Shown one piece after another: positions 41,141 through 49,532 of a stretch of 64,000 nucleotides of DNA (position 1 is the first letter of the stretch; each line of letters begins with the position of its first letter). A program made the position numbers and the translations under genes. The DNA is from Cyanobacteria bacterium CYA (GTDB taxonomy: Bacteria > Planctomycetota > Phycisphaerae > Phycisphaerales > UBA1924). The notes under the pieces are model-generated. The model searched no databases. It saw only the letters and a program-made list of their open reading frames with translations, and was not told where the DNA came from. The stretch lies in contig RHKP01000007.1 in assembly GCA_008363215.1 (NCBI GenBank), forward strand, positions 1 to 64,000. Reading direction: 5' to 3'.

Positions 41141-43533
41141 GTGCGACGCCCCCGCTTCAACCTGACTACGCCGCGTCCTGGGACTTCCTTCAGCGCTTCC
41201 ACCCTGGGCGGCTGATCGTCGTCACCGGGATCAGCCTGGATAAGAAGTCCATCCCTACGGCCACGTTCGGGCCGGACGATCGCGCGAAGTTCCTGGAGTG
41301 GGTGGCCGCGTGCGCCGCGATGCCTGCCAATCTCTACTTCAGCGTCGGCGAACCGATCAGCGCCGCAACGAAGAAGCTGGAGCGGACGGATATCAAGGCC
41401 GTTCACTACCTCCACGTCGATATCGACCCACGCGCGGGCGAGGATCACGCGGCGGAGCGGGAACGCATTCTGGCGCTCCTGCGAAACGCACCGGGGGGAC
41501 TCCCCGCGCCCACGCTGATCGTCTTCAGCGGCGGGGGCTATCAAGCGTTCTGGAAGCTGGCCGAACCGCTGGCCGTCGATGGTTCATTGGAAGTGGCCGA
41601 AGACCTGAAGCGGTACAACCTCCAGCTTGAACGCATCCTGGGCGGGGACAACTGCCACGATATCAGCCGGATCATGCGCATCCCCGGCACGGTGAACGTG
41701 CCCGATGCGAAGAAGCTGAAGAAGGGCCGCGCGGAAGCGCTGGCGGAGCTGGTCGAATGGCACGATGATCGGGTCTACCCGATTGCCCAGTTCGTGAAGG
41801 CCCCGCTGGTTCAGTCATCGCCCAACGGTGGCGACGGCCCCGCGCCCACGATCAAGGCCCCCGGCAACGTCCGGCAGTTCGCCCACGTCGATGAACTGGG
41901 CGCGGGCGTGTCGGACAGCGTGAAAGTGTGCATCGTCAACGGGTGCGATCCATCGACCCCGGATCACTTCGCCAGCCGATCCGAAGCGCTGTTCTGGGTG
42001 ACGTGCGAACTGGTCCGCGCTGGCGTCGATGATGAAACCATCTACGCCGTGCTGATGAACCGCGATTGGCGCATCAGTGACAGCGTGACAGAGAAGGGCA
42101 GCGGTGCCCAACGATACGCCTTGCGCCAAATCGAGCGGGCGAAGGAAGACGCGATTGATCCGGCGCTACGCGAACTGAACGACCGGCACGCCGTGATTGA
42201 GAACATCGGCGGCAAGTGCATGGTCATCGAAGAAGTGTGGAGTCCCGTCCTGAAGCGCCCCGTCATGGAGGTTCAGGGATTCGACCACTTCCGCAATCGC
42301 TACATGAATCGCACGGTGAACCTGGGGCCGAAGACGAACGCGAAGGGGAAGGTGGTTGGCGATATCGAAATGCCCGTGGGTGAATGGTGGTTGCGCCAAG
42401 TGCAGCGCCGGCAGTACCGATCCATCGTGTTCATGCCGAATGGCGATGCCGCGGGTTCGTACAACCTCTGGCAAGGATTCGGCTGCGAAGCGCGGCCCGG
42501 TGACTGGTCCCTGTTCCGCGAGCATATCCACGCCGTCATCTGCGCCGGGAACGATGAACACTTCGCGTATCTGCTGGGCTGGATGGCGAACGCCGTTCAG
42601 CATCCCGCCGAACCTGGGCACACGGTGCCCGTGCTGCGCGGGCCGCAAGGGTGCGGGAAGTCAATCTTCGGGCACCACTTCGGGCGTGTCTTCGGACGCC
42701 ACTACTTCTACGCGACGAAGCCCGAAGACGTGTTGGGCAAGTTCAACAGTCACCTTCGGGAAACGGTGTTCCTGTTCGCAGACGAAGCCTTCTTCGCGGG
42801 CGATCCCCGCAACGCGCGGCAGTTGAAGGCGCTTGTCACCGATCCGTACCTGACCATCGAACTGAAGGGCGTGAACAAGGAACAGGCCCAGAACTGCCTT
42901 CACTGCATCATGGCCGGGAACGATGAATGGATCATTCAGGCCGACAAAGACGACCGGCGCTACTTCGTCCTGGACGCCGTGGGTTCGCATACGAACGACC
43001 ACGCATACTTCGGGCGCATCGCCCAGCAGTTGAAGGCCGGTGGCTATGAAGCCATGCTTCACGAACTGCTGACGATGGACTTGTCAAAGTTCAACGTCCG
43101 CGCGAAGCCCGACACGCTGGGCCTTCAGCGCCAGAAGCAGTTCAGCATGGACGCGGAAAGCCGGTGGGTGTTGCACCTGCTGCGGGATGGACTGCCCGAG
43201 TCCGCCCAACACAACGGCACGCCGGACGTGGCGTATCCGGGCGACCGTGACGACGGGAAGCGGGATGGACTGTTCGCCCACGCGCGCCGTGACATTCCCG
43301 AACTGCGGGACGCCAGCAGCGTGCGCCTTGCCGACGTGCTGAAGGAATGGGGCGTGGAACGGAAGCGCCACCCTGAAGGGCAGCGGTATCGGTTCCCGCT
43401 GCTGCGCTCGATGCGCGAAGCGTTTGACGCGAAGTGGGGCAAACAGGATTGGCCCGGCGGCATCGACGCCGCGTGGGGCTGGACGGACGAACCGCTTCCC
43501 GAGTACCCGGCAGACCTCCCCCGGCCCTTCTAA
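41137..43533 (+). CDS. Satellite replication primase-helicase (RepB-like primase plus DUF5906 helicase)
   Basis: The 798-residue protein combines a prim-pol-like N-terminal domain (AVHYLHVDIDPRAGEDHAAE; LIVFSGGGYQAFWKL) with a superfamily 3-like DUF5906 helicase. The helicase part has Walker A LRGPQGCGKSIFGHHFG, acidic Walker B ETVFLFADEAFFAGD, and the sensor segment CIMAGNDEWIIQADKDDRRYF. P4 alpha-type proteins of this plan initiate self-replication of satellites. It precedes a small gene and then the origin-like region. Confidence 0.88.
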   Translation: MSATPPLQPDYAASWDFLQRFHPGRLIVVTGISLDKKSIPTATFGPDDRAKFLEWVAACAAMPANLYFSVGEPISAATKKLERTDIKAVHYLHVDIDPRAGEDHAAERERILALLRNAPGGLPAPTLIVFSGGGYQAFWKLAEPLAVDGSLEVAEDLKRYNLQLERILGGDNCHDISRIMRIPGTVNVPDAKKLKKGRAEALAELVEWHDDRVYPIAQFVKAPLVQSSPNGGDGPAPTIKAPGNVRQFAHVDELGAGVSDSVKVCIVNGCDPSTPDHFASRSEALFWVTCELVRAGVDDETIYAVLMNRDWRISDSVTEKGSGAQRYALRQIERAKEDAIDPALRELNDRHAVIENIGGKCMVIEEVWSPVLKRPVMEVQGFDHFRNRYMNRTVNLGPKTNAKGKVVGDIEMPVGEWWLRQVQRRQYRSIVFMPNGDAAGSYNLWQGFGCEARPGDWSLFREHIHAVICAGNDEHFAYLLGWMANAVQHPAEPGHTVPVLRGPQGCGKSIFGHHFGRVFGRHYFYATKPEDVLGKFNSHLRETVFLFADEAFFAGDPRNARQLKALVTDPYLTIELKGVNKEQAQNCLHCIMAGNDEWIIQADKDDRRYFVLDAVGSHTNDHAYFGRIAQQLKAGGYEAMLHELLTMDLSKFNVRAKPDTLGLQRQKQFSMDAESRWVLHLLRDGLPESAQHNGTPDVAYPGDRDDGKRDGLFAHARRDIPELRDASSVRLADVLKEWGVERKRHPEGQRYRFPLLRSMREAFDAKWGKQDWPGGIDAAWGWTDEPLPEYPADLPRPF

Positions 43534-43536
43534 CCC

Positions 43537-43827
43537 ATGACCACGAATGCGTTCCATCCCGACGCCCTTGCCCAGACCTGGGAACATTCCGAGCGCGGAC
43601 GCCCTGCGCTGTGCATCGGCGATCCCGTCATCGTCCGCTTCAGCGGTGGCACGTTCGCCCTGGGCACGGTCATCCCGTGCATCGGACAGAACGCCCAGCC
43701 GGGCGACCGGCCCCAGCGTGGTTCAGGCATCCGCATCAAGCTGGGCGACGGGCGCGAGTGGGTCACTCCGCCCAGCGCCCTGGGAGGGCACGTCCGGCGG
43801 CTGCCGAAGGGAGGGGCCGAGCGATGA
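43537..43827 (+). CDS. Hypothetical small beta-rich protein
   Basis: A 96-residue protein with ERGRPALCIGDPVIVRFSGGTFALGTVIP and GSGIRIKLGDGREWVTPPSA, which looks like a small SH3-like or beta-barrel fold. It follows the primase gene by three bases and closes the replication operon. No family assigned. Confidence 0.5.
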   Translation: MTTNAFHPDALAQTWEHSERGRPALCIGDPVIVRFSGGTFALGTVIPCIGQNAQPGDRPQRGSGIRIKLGDGREWVTPPSALGGHVRRLPKGGAER

Positions 43828-43939
43828 AGCTGTCCAATGAGGGGGTGGGGCTTGTGCGGCGGCTGGGGGAGGGGGTGGACCTTTTCTGCAATCGAGGGGG
43901 TGTAGGGATGCAGGGAAGTGGCATGTATGCGGGGGGCGC

Positions 43940-44036
43940 AAACCACCAAACCGACATCGTTCTATCTGTTTCTACTTACTCTCTATACACACTCTACATA
44001 CTCAACAACACTACTGAAAATACTGTGTTTTCTGGA
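43940..44036. other. AT-rich pyrimidine tract, possible DNA-unwinding element
   Basis: About 100 bases of markedly low GC (plus strand rich in T, C and A, with TCTATACACACTCTAC) in an otherwise GC-rich element. It lies just downstream of the replication genes in the 760-base gap 43828-44587. Together with the iterons at 44339 it could form the origin. Confidence 0.45.
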
Positions 44037-44338
44037 TGTACCCACGGATGTTGGGTTCCCAAGCCCAGCATCCTCCCGCCGCTGCCCTGGGCGAATGGCC
44101 CCGCGCCCGGCACGCGCCATCCGATAACCCCTCCCGCGCCTGAGCGTCCGATATCGACGTTCGGTGTCTGCCTGGGCCGACCACACCACCGGACGAACGA
44201 TCCGCTGGTTGAGTCTGAGCGTCCTGGAACATCGCCCCTGGGATGCTGCCAGCGGGCACACAAGGCACCTGGGGCCAGCGCTGAGCCTGGAGCGGGTCAC
44301 AGCGGGGGCACAGTTCCGCGTGGCGTTCCCGGTGACTG

Positions 44339-44398
44339 TCCGCTTGGATATCCGCTTGGACTGTCCGCTTGGAACTGTCCGCTTGGGTATCCGCTTCC
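44339..44398. repeat. Iteron-like repeats TCCGCTTGG, candidate satellite origin
   Basis: Four exact copies of TCCGCTTGG start at 44339, 44351, 44364 and 44378, and a fifth, TCCGCTTCC, at 44390. Spacing is 12-14 bases. They lie in the non-coding gap after the primase-helicase operon and about 300 bases from the AT-rich tract, a usual plan for an iteron-controlled origin. Confidence 0.55.
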
Positions 44399-44482
44399 AT
44401 CGGCAGGCACAGCCCTTTTTATCGGCAGCGCCCGCACAATCGGCACAGACATCCCAAACGGAACACGACCGAGAACTCGGAG

Positions 44483-44528
44483 AGGGGGTGGTCCGAAAAC
44501 TCGCGGAGTTATCAGACTACCACCCCCT
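44483..44528. repeat. Inverted repeat in the origin-like gap
   Basis: AGGGGGTGGT (44483-44492) pairs exactly with ACCACCCCCT (44519-44528). Within the 26-base loop a smaller stem AACTC/GAGTT can form. It lies 60 bases before the terminase-small-like gene. It could be a structured leader or part of the origin. Confidence 0.4.
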
Positions 44529-44587
44529 GCACGTCCGTAGCGGCCAGCAGTTTTCGACATCGCACTCTGTTAGGATTTTTTTCGCCC

Positions 44588-45274
44588 ATGAACACCCAAC
44601 CCCCAAACCCCGATCCCAACGGCCTTCCCCTCGCCCCGTCGCGCGGCTGCCCCGTCTCCGCTGCGATGTTTGATCGTCTGATGGACGCTGCCCGCAAGGG
44701 CGGATGGTCCGCTGTCTTCACGGTCTTCGCACAGGGTGAGACGATCACCGACCGTGGCGGCGCGGGCGCTGTGTACGAACGCCCAGCGCGTCGGTCCACA
44801 CTCTCCCAGTTCCTGGACAACAAGCGCCCGGACCTGAAGGCGCTGCTGGACAACGCCGCACAGGAACGCCGGGACCGTCTGCTGTCTCAGCTTGAAGACG
44901 AAGTGGAGAAGATCGCGCTGGGCGCGGGCGACGTGACACAGGACTTTGACGACAAGGGCAACTTGCGCCGCACCCGCGTGGATCGGCGGAACAAGCTGTA
45001 CGCGCTGCTGAAGCTGTTGGGTTCGCATAACCCCGACGTGTACGCGGATCGGAAGAAGGTGGACGTAGCGGGCCAAGTGAATCACGCCCACGCCCACGCC
45101 CACCTTGTGGGCAACGTGGAGGAAGCCGGGGGCTATCGAGTCTCGTTCGATGCGCTCCAGACTCTTCCGCCGGATGAACAAGCCCAGTTGCTTCGGCTGC
45201 TGGAGAAGGTGGAAGCTGCCCGCGTGGAACAGCGCCAGCGTTCCCTTCCTGGGCAGATTGGAGAAACGCAATGA
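44588..45274 (+). CDS. Terminase small subunit-like protein
   Basis: A 228-residue protein. Features recalling phage terminase small subunits are the helical FLDNKRPDLKALLDNAAQERRDRLLSQLEDE, the segment RNKLYALLKLLGSHNPDVYADRKKVDVAGQV just before a His/Ala-rich linker, and the tail YRVSFDALQTLPPDEQ. No large terminase is encoded in this element. In PICI-type satellites a lone small terminase redirects helper packaging, which this could do. Family assignment is from memory of patterns, so moderate only. Confidence 0.5.
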   Translation: MNTQPPNPDPNGLPLAPSRGCPVSAAMFDRLMDAARKGGWSAVFTVFAQGETITDRGGAGAVYERPARRSTLSQFLDNKRPDLKALLDNAAQERRDRLLSQLEDEVEKIALGAGDVTQDFDDKGNLRRTRVDRRNKLYALLKLLGSHNPDVYADRKKVDVAGQVNHAHAHAHLVGNVEEAGGYRVSFDALQTLPPDEQAQLLRLLEKVEAARVEQRQRSLPGQIGETQ

Positions 45275-45615
45275 ACACCCGCGACCCGAACCGCATGAAG
45301 TTCCTGGCGCTCAAACTCCGCGCGGGTGTTCCGTTCACTGAAGCGGAGCAACGCGAATGGGATCAGGGTGCCCACCTGGGCGACAAGGTGACTGCGGGTC
45401 TTCCGCTTACGCCAGAGGAACAAGCGAAGATCGAACGTGCGAAGGATGCCCGCGTGTCCGTTCGCGGCGGCGCAGTGTGGGTAGATGCCCCGACCATGAC
45501 CGTTGAAGACTGGAAGGCCCACGTTTCCAAGTCCCGCGCCGCACCCGCGAAGCTGGTAGCCGATGCGCTGCCTCTGAAGGACAACATCGCCGGGACTGAT
45601 AAGCCTCAAACATAA
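45271..45615 (+). CDS. Hypothetical protein
   Basis: A 114-residue protein with two copies of a similar motif: GVPFTEAEQREWDQGAHLG and GLPLTPEEQAKIERAKDA. It overlaps the terminase-small-like gene (ATGA), so it is co-translated with it. No known family; a partner of the terminase-like protein is possible. Confidence 0.5.
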   Translation: MNTRDPNRMKFLALKLRAGVPFTEAEQREWDQGAHLGDKVTAGLPLTPEEQAKIERAKDARVSVRGGAVWVDAPTMTVEDWKAHVSKSRAAPAKLVADALPLKDNIAGTDKPQT

Positions 45616-45656
45616 GTCAGTTTCATACCTTGTCCGAGTTTTTCGGGAAGACTAGT

Positions 45657-46121
45657 ATGCCTTATGAGATGGCACCTCATTCCGAACTTGCTGAACGTCT
45701 GGTCGATTCTGACCTGATCGCGCCGCGCACACAGCGTGCAATCCTCTGCGCCTTCCAGCAGGCCGGGGCGGATCGGGTTCAGCCCAAACACTTCATCAGC
45801 GCCGCGAAGGAACACCGGGCGACGGTTCGCATCGTTGCCGCCGGTTGCGGCTGGTTGCGCTGCCTTCACTGCGCCGAGTGGCGCGATATCGGCGCGGAAC
45901 CATGCGAAGACCTGGGCGCGTGCCCGTGCTGCCTGGAGCTTGAAGACGATTCGGTATTCGCGGCGTTCGCGCTGTACGTCTACAGCGGCGGACCCGTAGC
46001 GGCAAGCATGGCGCTGCCCGCGTCGGTGCATGAACGGATGGAACGGTATCAGTCAATGACCGCGACGGCCTCACCATCTCCTGGGCTGTCGCAGAGTCCC
46101 GCTGCTGCTGGGGGAACCTAG
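45657..46121 (+). CDS. Cysteine-rich hypothetical protein
   Basis: A 154-residue protein with GWLRCLHCAEWRDIG and ACPCCLELEDDS, two CxxC-type pairs that probably bind zinc. It begins with ELAERLVDSDLIAPRTQRAIL. It lies after a short gap in the satellite gene run and is followed by two strong hairpins. Function unknown. Confidence 0.5.
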   Translation: MPYEMAPHSELAERLVDSDLIAPRTQRAILCAFQQAGADRVQPKHFISAAKEHRATVRIVAAGCGWLRCLHCAEWRDIGAEPCEDLGACPCCLELEDDSVFAAFALYVYSGGPVAASMALPASVHERMERYQSMTATASPSPGLSQSPAAAGGT

Positions 46122-46139
46122 CGGCGGTGGTTTCCATGA

Positions 46140-46203
46140 CCCCGCGCGAGGGCATCGCGCGGGGGATGCTCCGCCGAACGCGGACTAGTTCCCCGCGTTC
46201 GGC
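46140..46203 (+). terminator. Pair of strong hairpins between satellite genes
   Basis: Hairpin one: CCCCGCGCGA (46140-46149) with its complement at 46155-46164, 5-base loop. Hairpin two: GCCGAACGCGG (46173-46183) with its complement at 46193-46203, 9-base loop. Both are perfect stems. There is no T tract, so they may act as factor-dependent terminators or as RNA-processing structures in the 285-base gap. Confidence 0.45.
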
Positions 46204-46406
46204 ATTCCCGGTGTCGCCCGCGCGTGACGGCGCGCGAATCGACACCACCGGACCACCGGGCGAAAGTCCAGTGTTCCGATTCCGCCGGTATTGGAAGTCC
46301 CGAGCGGAGTCTTTGCCCTGTTGCCCCCGCTACCACGGTGGCGACGGGTTCAGCCTGGGCATCCGTTCACCTGGGCTTCGCACAGTTCGCGTTTGGAGCA
46401 TTGAGT

Positions 46407-47144
46407 ATGGACCCGTCTTCAACCATCAGCATCAGTGTTGATCCCGGCATGGCCGATGCCATTGCGGATCAGTTCACCCTGTCCACCGATGCAACCGGCC
46501 AGCCGGTACGCCACGCCGCGTACACCTCTGGGCGGGGAGTTCTCGCGGCGCTCTACGAAACCTCAACCGGACTCGCCAGCGCCGAACAGGACATCAAGCG
46601 CGCGGGGCTGACCGATCCGGCCACTACGGATCGTTTGCGGCGTGCTGCTACGGCGAAGATGAACGCCGCGCGGAAGTCCGCTTCGGATGGACTCGCGGCG
46701 CTTCAAGCCCACGTCGATCAGATCAATGCGGGCATTGACACCGAACTGGGCATTCAGACGGCCCGCACCGACGTGAACGAGAATGCCCGCGCCGGGGAGA
46801 TTCGCAGTTTCATTCGTTCACTTCCCCAGCGTGAACGCGCCGAAGCTATCCGGCGCGCAATCACTGAAGGCGACAAGGCCGTAGCCGCTGCTGTGCTGAG
46901 TGGGGGAAGTCCGTTCGCCAGCGGAATCACCCGCAAAGAACTGGACTTCGCGCGGGCCGATTCTGAAGAGCGCTTTTGCAAGCCCGCTGTCCAGCTTCGG
47001 GAGTCCATCGGGAAGATGGTGGGCCTTGTCGAAACGGCCATGAACGCCACCGAAAAGCGATTCGGCCCGCTGACTGGCGCGGGTGACTCGCCCGCTGCGA
47101 AGGCCGCGCGTTCGCTTGCGGCCCTGGAAGGTGGTGCGGCGTGA
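46407..47144 (+). CDS. Hypothetical coiled-coil protein
   Basis: A 245-residue, Ala-rich helical protein (RRAATAKMNAARKSASDGLAALQAHVDQI; RSFIRSLPQRERAEAIRRAI). GGAG lies upstream of the ATG. It resembles phage scaffold-like or virion-associated proteins only in composition. The next gene overlaps its stop (GTGA), so the two probably act together. Confidence 0.5.
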   Translation: MDPSSTISISVDPGMADAIADQFTLSTDATGQPVRHAAYTSGRGVLAALYETSTGLASAEQDIKRAGLTDPATTDRLRRAATAKMNAARKSASDGLAALQAHVDQINAGIDTELGIQTARTDVNENARAGEIRSFIRSLPQRERAEAIRRAITEGDKAVAAAVLSGGSPFASGITRKELDFARADSEERFCKPAVQLRESIGKMVGLVETAMNATEKRFGPLTGAGDSPAAKAARSLAALEGGAA

Positions 47145-47752
47145 GTGATACGAACCCCAACACCCCGACCCCGACCGTCGATGAACTGACCACGCGCCTT
47201 ACCGCGATCCGTTCCGGCATCGCCAAGGGGCTTGGACTCGCGGAGGATGCCACGGACGAAGCGCTCCTAGCCCGCGCCGCGGAAGTGGCGAAGGAACGCG
47301 ACGAAGCGAAGACCCGCGCCGATACCATCGCGGCGGAGCGGAACGCGGAGCGCATGGACGCGGAGATTCGCCACGCCCTGGGCAAGGCTGGCATCAGCGC
47401 CCAGAACACCGACGATGCCGCCACGATCCTGCGCGGCGTGCTGGAGGTGACGGACAAGGGCGTAGTCACGAAGGCCGCGCCCAACGTGGTGCCTGGGCAG
47501 ACACCGGAACAGTTCATCGCGGGTCAACTGCGAACCCTGCGGCCCCACTACTGGCCGCTGAGCATTGGGGCCGGGGCGAAGGGTGCGGGGCACGCGCCAC
47601 ACGCTGGGGCCGATGCCTCATGCTTCCGCGAAGGCGGGACGCTGACCGCACAGATGGCGCTTGTCGCCCGCGTGGGCGAGCGGGCCGCGATTGAAGCGTG
47701 CCGCCGGTCGGGGATCGTCCCGCCCGCGTGGTTGACTGGGGGTGCCCGTTGA
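47141..47752 (+). CDS. Scaffold-like coiled-coil protein
   Basis: A 203-residue protein, GTG start. The N-terminal 90 residues (LTAIRSGIAKGLGLAEDATDEALL; ERDEAKTRADTIAAERNAERMDAE) form a coiled coil typical of phage scaffolding proteins, then a less structured tail. Scaffold-like genes in a satellite without capsid genes recall size-determining proteins such as P4 Sid, but nothing specific supports that here. Confidence 0.45.
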   Translation: MSDTNPNTPTPTVDELTTRLTAIRSGIAKGLGLAEDATDEALLARAAEVAKERDEAKTRADTIAAERNAERMDAEIRHALGKAGISAQNTDDAATILRGVLEVTDKGVVTKAAPNVVPGQTPEQFIAGQLRTLRPHYWPLSIGAGAKGAGHAPHAGADASCFREGGTLTAQMALVARVGERAAIEACRRSGIVPPAWLTGGAR

Positions 47753-48165
47753 ACTCCCACGCTGTCACCCACGAAACGCGCGCCAACCACGTCGCCCGCA
47801 TGGTCCGGGATCGGATCATGGCCGACGCCCGCAAGGAAGTCCGCCAGCGCATCGAAGGCGCTGGCGGGAAGTGGTCCGGCTGCGCGGAAGTCTCCCGCCA
47901 CGCCATGACCGCTTTCCTGGACTCGGACGGCCCGCGTCACGTCATCCTCTACCACGCCACCCAACAGACCCACCCGCTGCGCTGGCGGGGCCGGGCGAGT
48001 GACGCCATGAACTTCGCCACGCGCCGCGCGGCCCGTTCAATCGGTCCTCTGATGGCGTATCAAGCCCTGATCCGGGCGCTTGACGCGCTGTGCGAAGCCC
48101 TGGGCGAGTCCGACGCGACGGTTCAGCAGCTTCGGGAGAAGGATCGGGACTCCCGGTGTGGATAG
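47749..48165 (+). CDS. Hypothetical basic protein
   Basis: About 138 residues from a TTG start overlapping the previous stop (TTGA). Arg/Ala-rich, helical (ARMVRDRIMADARKEVRQRIEG; MAYQALIRALDALCEALGE). It closes the structural-type gene run of the satellite. No family recognised. Confidence 0.45.
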   Translation: MNSHAVTHETRANHVARMVRDRIMADARKEVRQRIEGAGGKWSGCAEVSRHAMTAFLDSDGPRHVILYHATQQTHPLRWRGRASDAMNFATRRAARSIGPLMAYQALIRALDALCEALGESDATVQQLREKDRDSRCG

Positions 48166-48230
48166 CGGTTCGCGTCCAGTTGCGGCAAACGCCCAAACGC
48201 GGGTAGGATGAAAAAGGGTGCGAACCCGGC

Positions 48231-48259
48231 TTGCACTCCGCGTTAGGGTCGTGTATAGT
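48231..48259 (+). promoter_or_regulatory. Sigma-70 promoter of the restriction-modification pair
   Basis: TTGCAC (48231-48236), a 17-base spacer and TATAGT (48254-48259): 5/6 matches in each hexamer. The predicted transcript starts near 48266, leaving a leader of about 88 bases before the methyltransferase GTG. It gives the R-M pair its own expression apart from the rest of the satellite. Confidence 0.65.
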
Positions 48260-48353
48260 ACCGCCTGTTGTGGTCTGCCGCGTGCCCTGGGCGACGAATG
48301 GTGCCCGTCCGGGACAATCCCCGCGCACGGCAAGCCTACCGTTGGGGCACGAC

Positions 48354-49532
48354 GTGGCAAAAACCGCACCCTATACCGCGATTGACCTGTTTGCCGGAGC
48401 CGGGGGCTTGGCAGAGGGTTTTCGACAGGCCGGTTTTCAATGCCTTGTGGCGAACGATTTTGACCAGTCCGCCGGGGAGACGTTCAGCGCGGCCTTCCCG
48501 GAAGCCCAGTTCATTCCGGGACCGATTCAGGACATCAGCCATTCCAAGCTGCTGACCGCTGCGGGTCTGAAGCGCGGTGAACTGGACGTGCTGGTAGGCG
48601 GTCCCCAGTGCCAAGCGTTCAGCGTCTACAACCACCAGCGCGGTATGCACGATGAGCGCTCCGGCATGTTCCGGGAGTATCTGCGCATCGTCAAGGGACT
48701 ACTCCCCCGCGCGGTCGTCATGGAAAACGTCACTGGAATCACCAGCATCGAAGAAGGCAAGGCCGTCGATGAAATCCATGCCGCGCTGAAGGAACTGGGC
48801 TACACCGTTGAACATCGCGTGCTCAAGGCGGAAGAGTACGGCGTACCCCAAGAGCGCCGGCGCATCTTCTTCGTGGGCGTGCGCGACACCGACACGATTC
48901 ACTGGCCGGAGCCTTCGCACTACGGCAAAGACCCCGATGCGCTGTTCGGGGAATCAGGCCGCGAACCCTTCGTGACCGTATGGGATGCAATCGGCGACTT
49001 GCCCAAGCTGGCGATTGAGGAAGGCGAAGAAGTCTGCGACTACGGGTCGGTAGCGGGTTCGGACTATCAGCGCCTGATGCGCAAGGGATCGCGCAAACTC
49101 TACAACCACGTCGCGCCATACCTGGCCCCGATCAATCTGCAAAGGCTGAAGCACATTCCACCCGGCGGAAGCTGGCGCGACATTCCGCGCAACCTGCTGC
49201 CAGCGGGAATGAAGGCCGCGCGCCGAAGTGACCACACGAAGCGATATGGGCGTTTGGAAAAGACCGGGCTTGCATCCACCATCCTGACGAAGTGTGATTT
49301 GCACTGGGGCGCGTTCATCCATCCGACGCAAGAGCGCACTCTCACGGTGCGCGAAGCCGCGCGTTGCCAATCGTTCCCTGACCGCTTCCGCTTTCAGGGT
49401 TCGCGGGTCGATCAGTTCCGGCAAGTGGGGAACGCCGTTCCCCCGTTCCTGGCGAAGGCGGTCGCGCAGTCCGTCGCGGCAATGCTGAAGGAACCCGCGA
49501 CGGAGAAGGGCGCGGTACAACTTGTCTCGTGA
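48354..49532 (+). CDS. C5-cytosine DNA methyltransferase
   Basis: A 392-residue enzyme. Motif I is AIDLFAGAGGLAEGFRQAGF; the catalytic loop is LVGGPQCQAFSVYN with the active cysteine; motif VI is VVMENVTG; QERRRIFFVGV is motif VIII; and RQVGNAVPP is motif X. The usual GPPCQ is GPQCQ here. It methylates cytosine C5 in DNA and protects against the adjacent nuclease. GTG start; the ORF is open further upstream, but that part lies in the leader. The next gene starts inside its end. Confidence 0.92.
   Translation: MAKTAPYTAIDLFAGAGGLAEGFRQAGFQCLVANDFDQSAGETFSAAFPEAQFIPGPIQDISHSKLLTAAGLKRGELDVLVGGPQCQAFSVYNHQRGMHDERSGMFREYLRIVKGLLPRAVVMENVTGITSIEEGKAVDEIHAALKELGYTVEHRVLKAEEYGVPQERRRIFFVGVRDTDTIHWPEPSHYGKDPDALFGESGREPFVTVWDAIGDLPKLAIEEGEEVCDYGSVAGSDYQRLMRKGSRKLYNHVAPYLAPINLQRLKHIPPGGSWRDIPRNLLPAGMKAARRSDHTKRYGRLEKTGLASTILTKCDLHWGAFIHPTQERTLTVREAARCQSFPDRFRFQGSRVDQFRQVGNAVPPFLAKAVAQSVAAMLKEPATEKGAVQLVS

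Noticed and set aside
43824-44540. Coding frame through the satellite origin-like gap
   Set aside because: Sequence turns AT-rich and repetitive, and the implied peptide is low-complexity without any family pattern; the repeats are better explained as non-coding.
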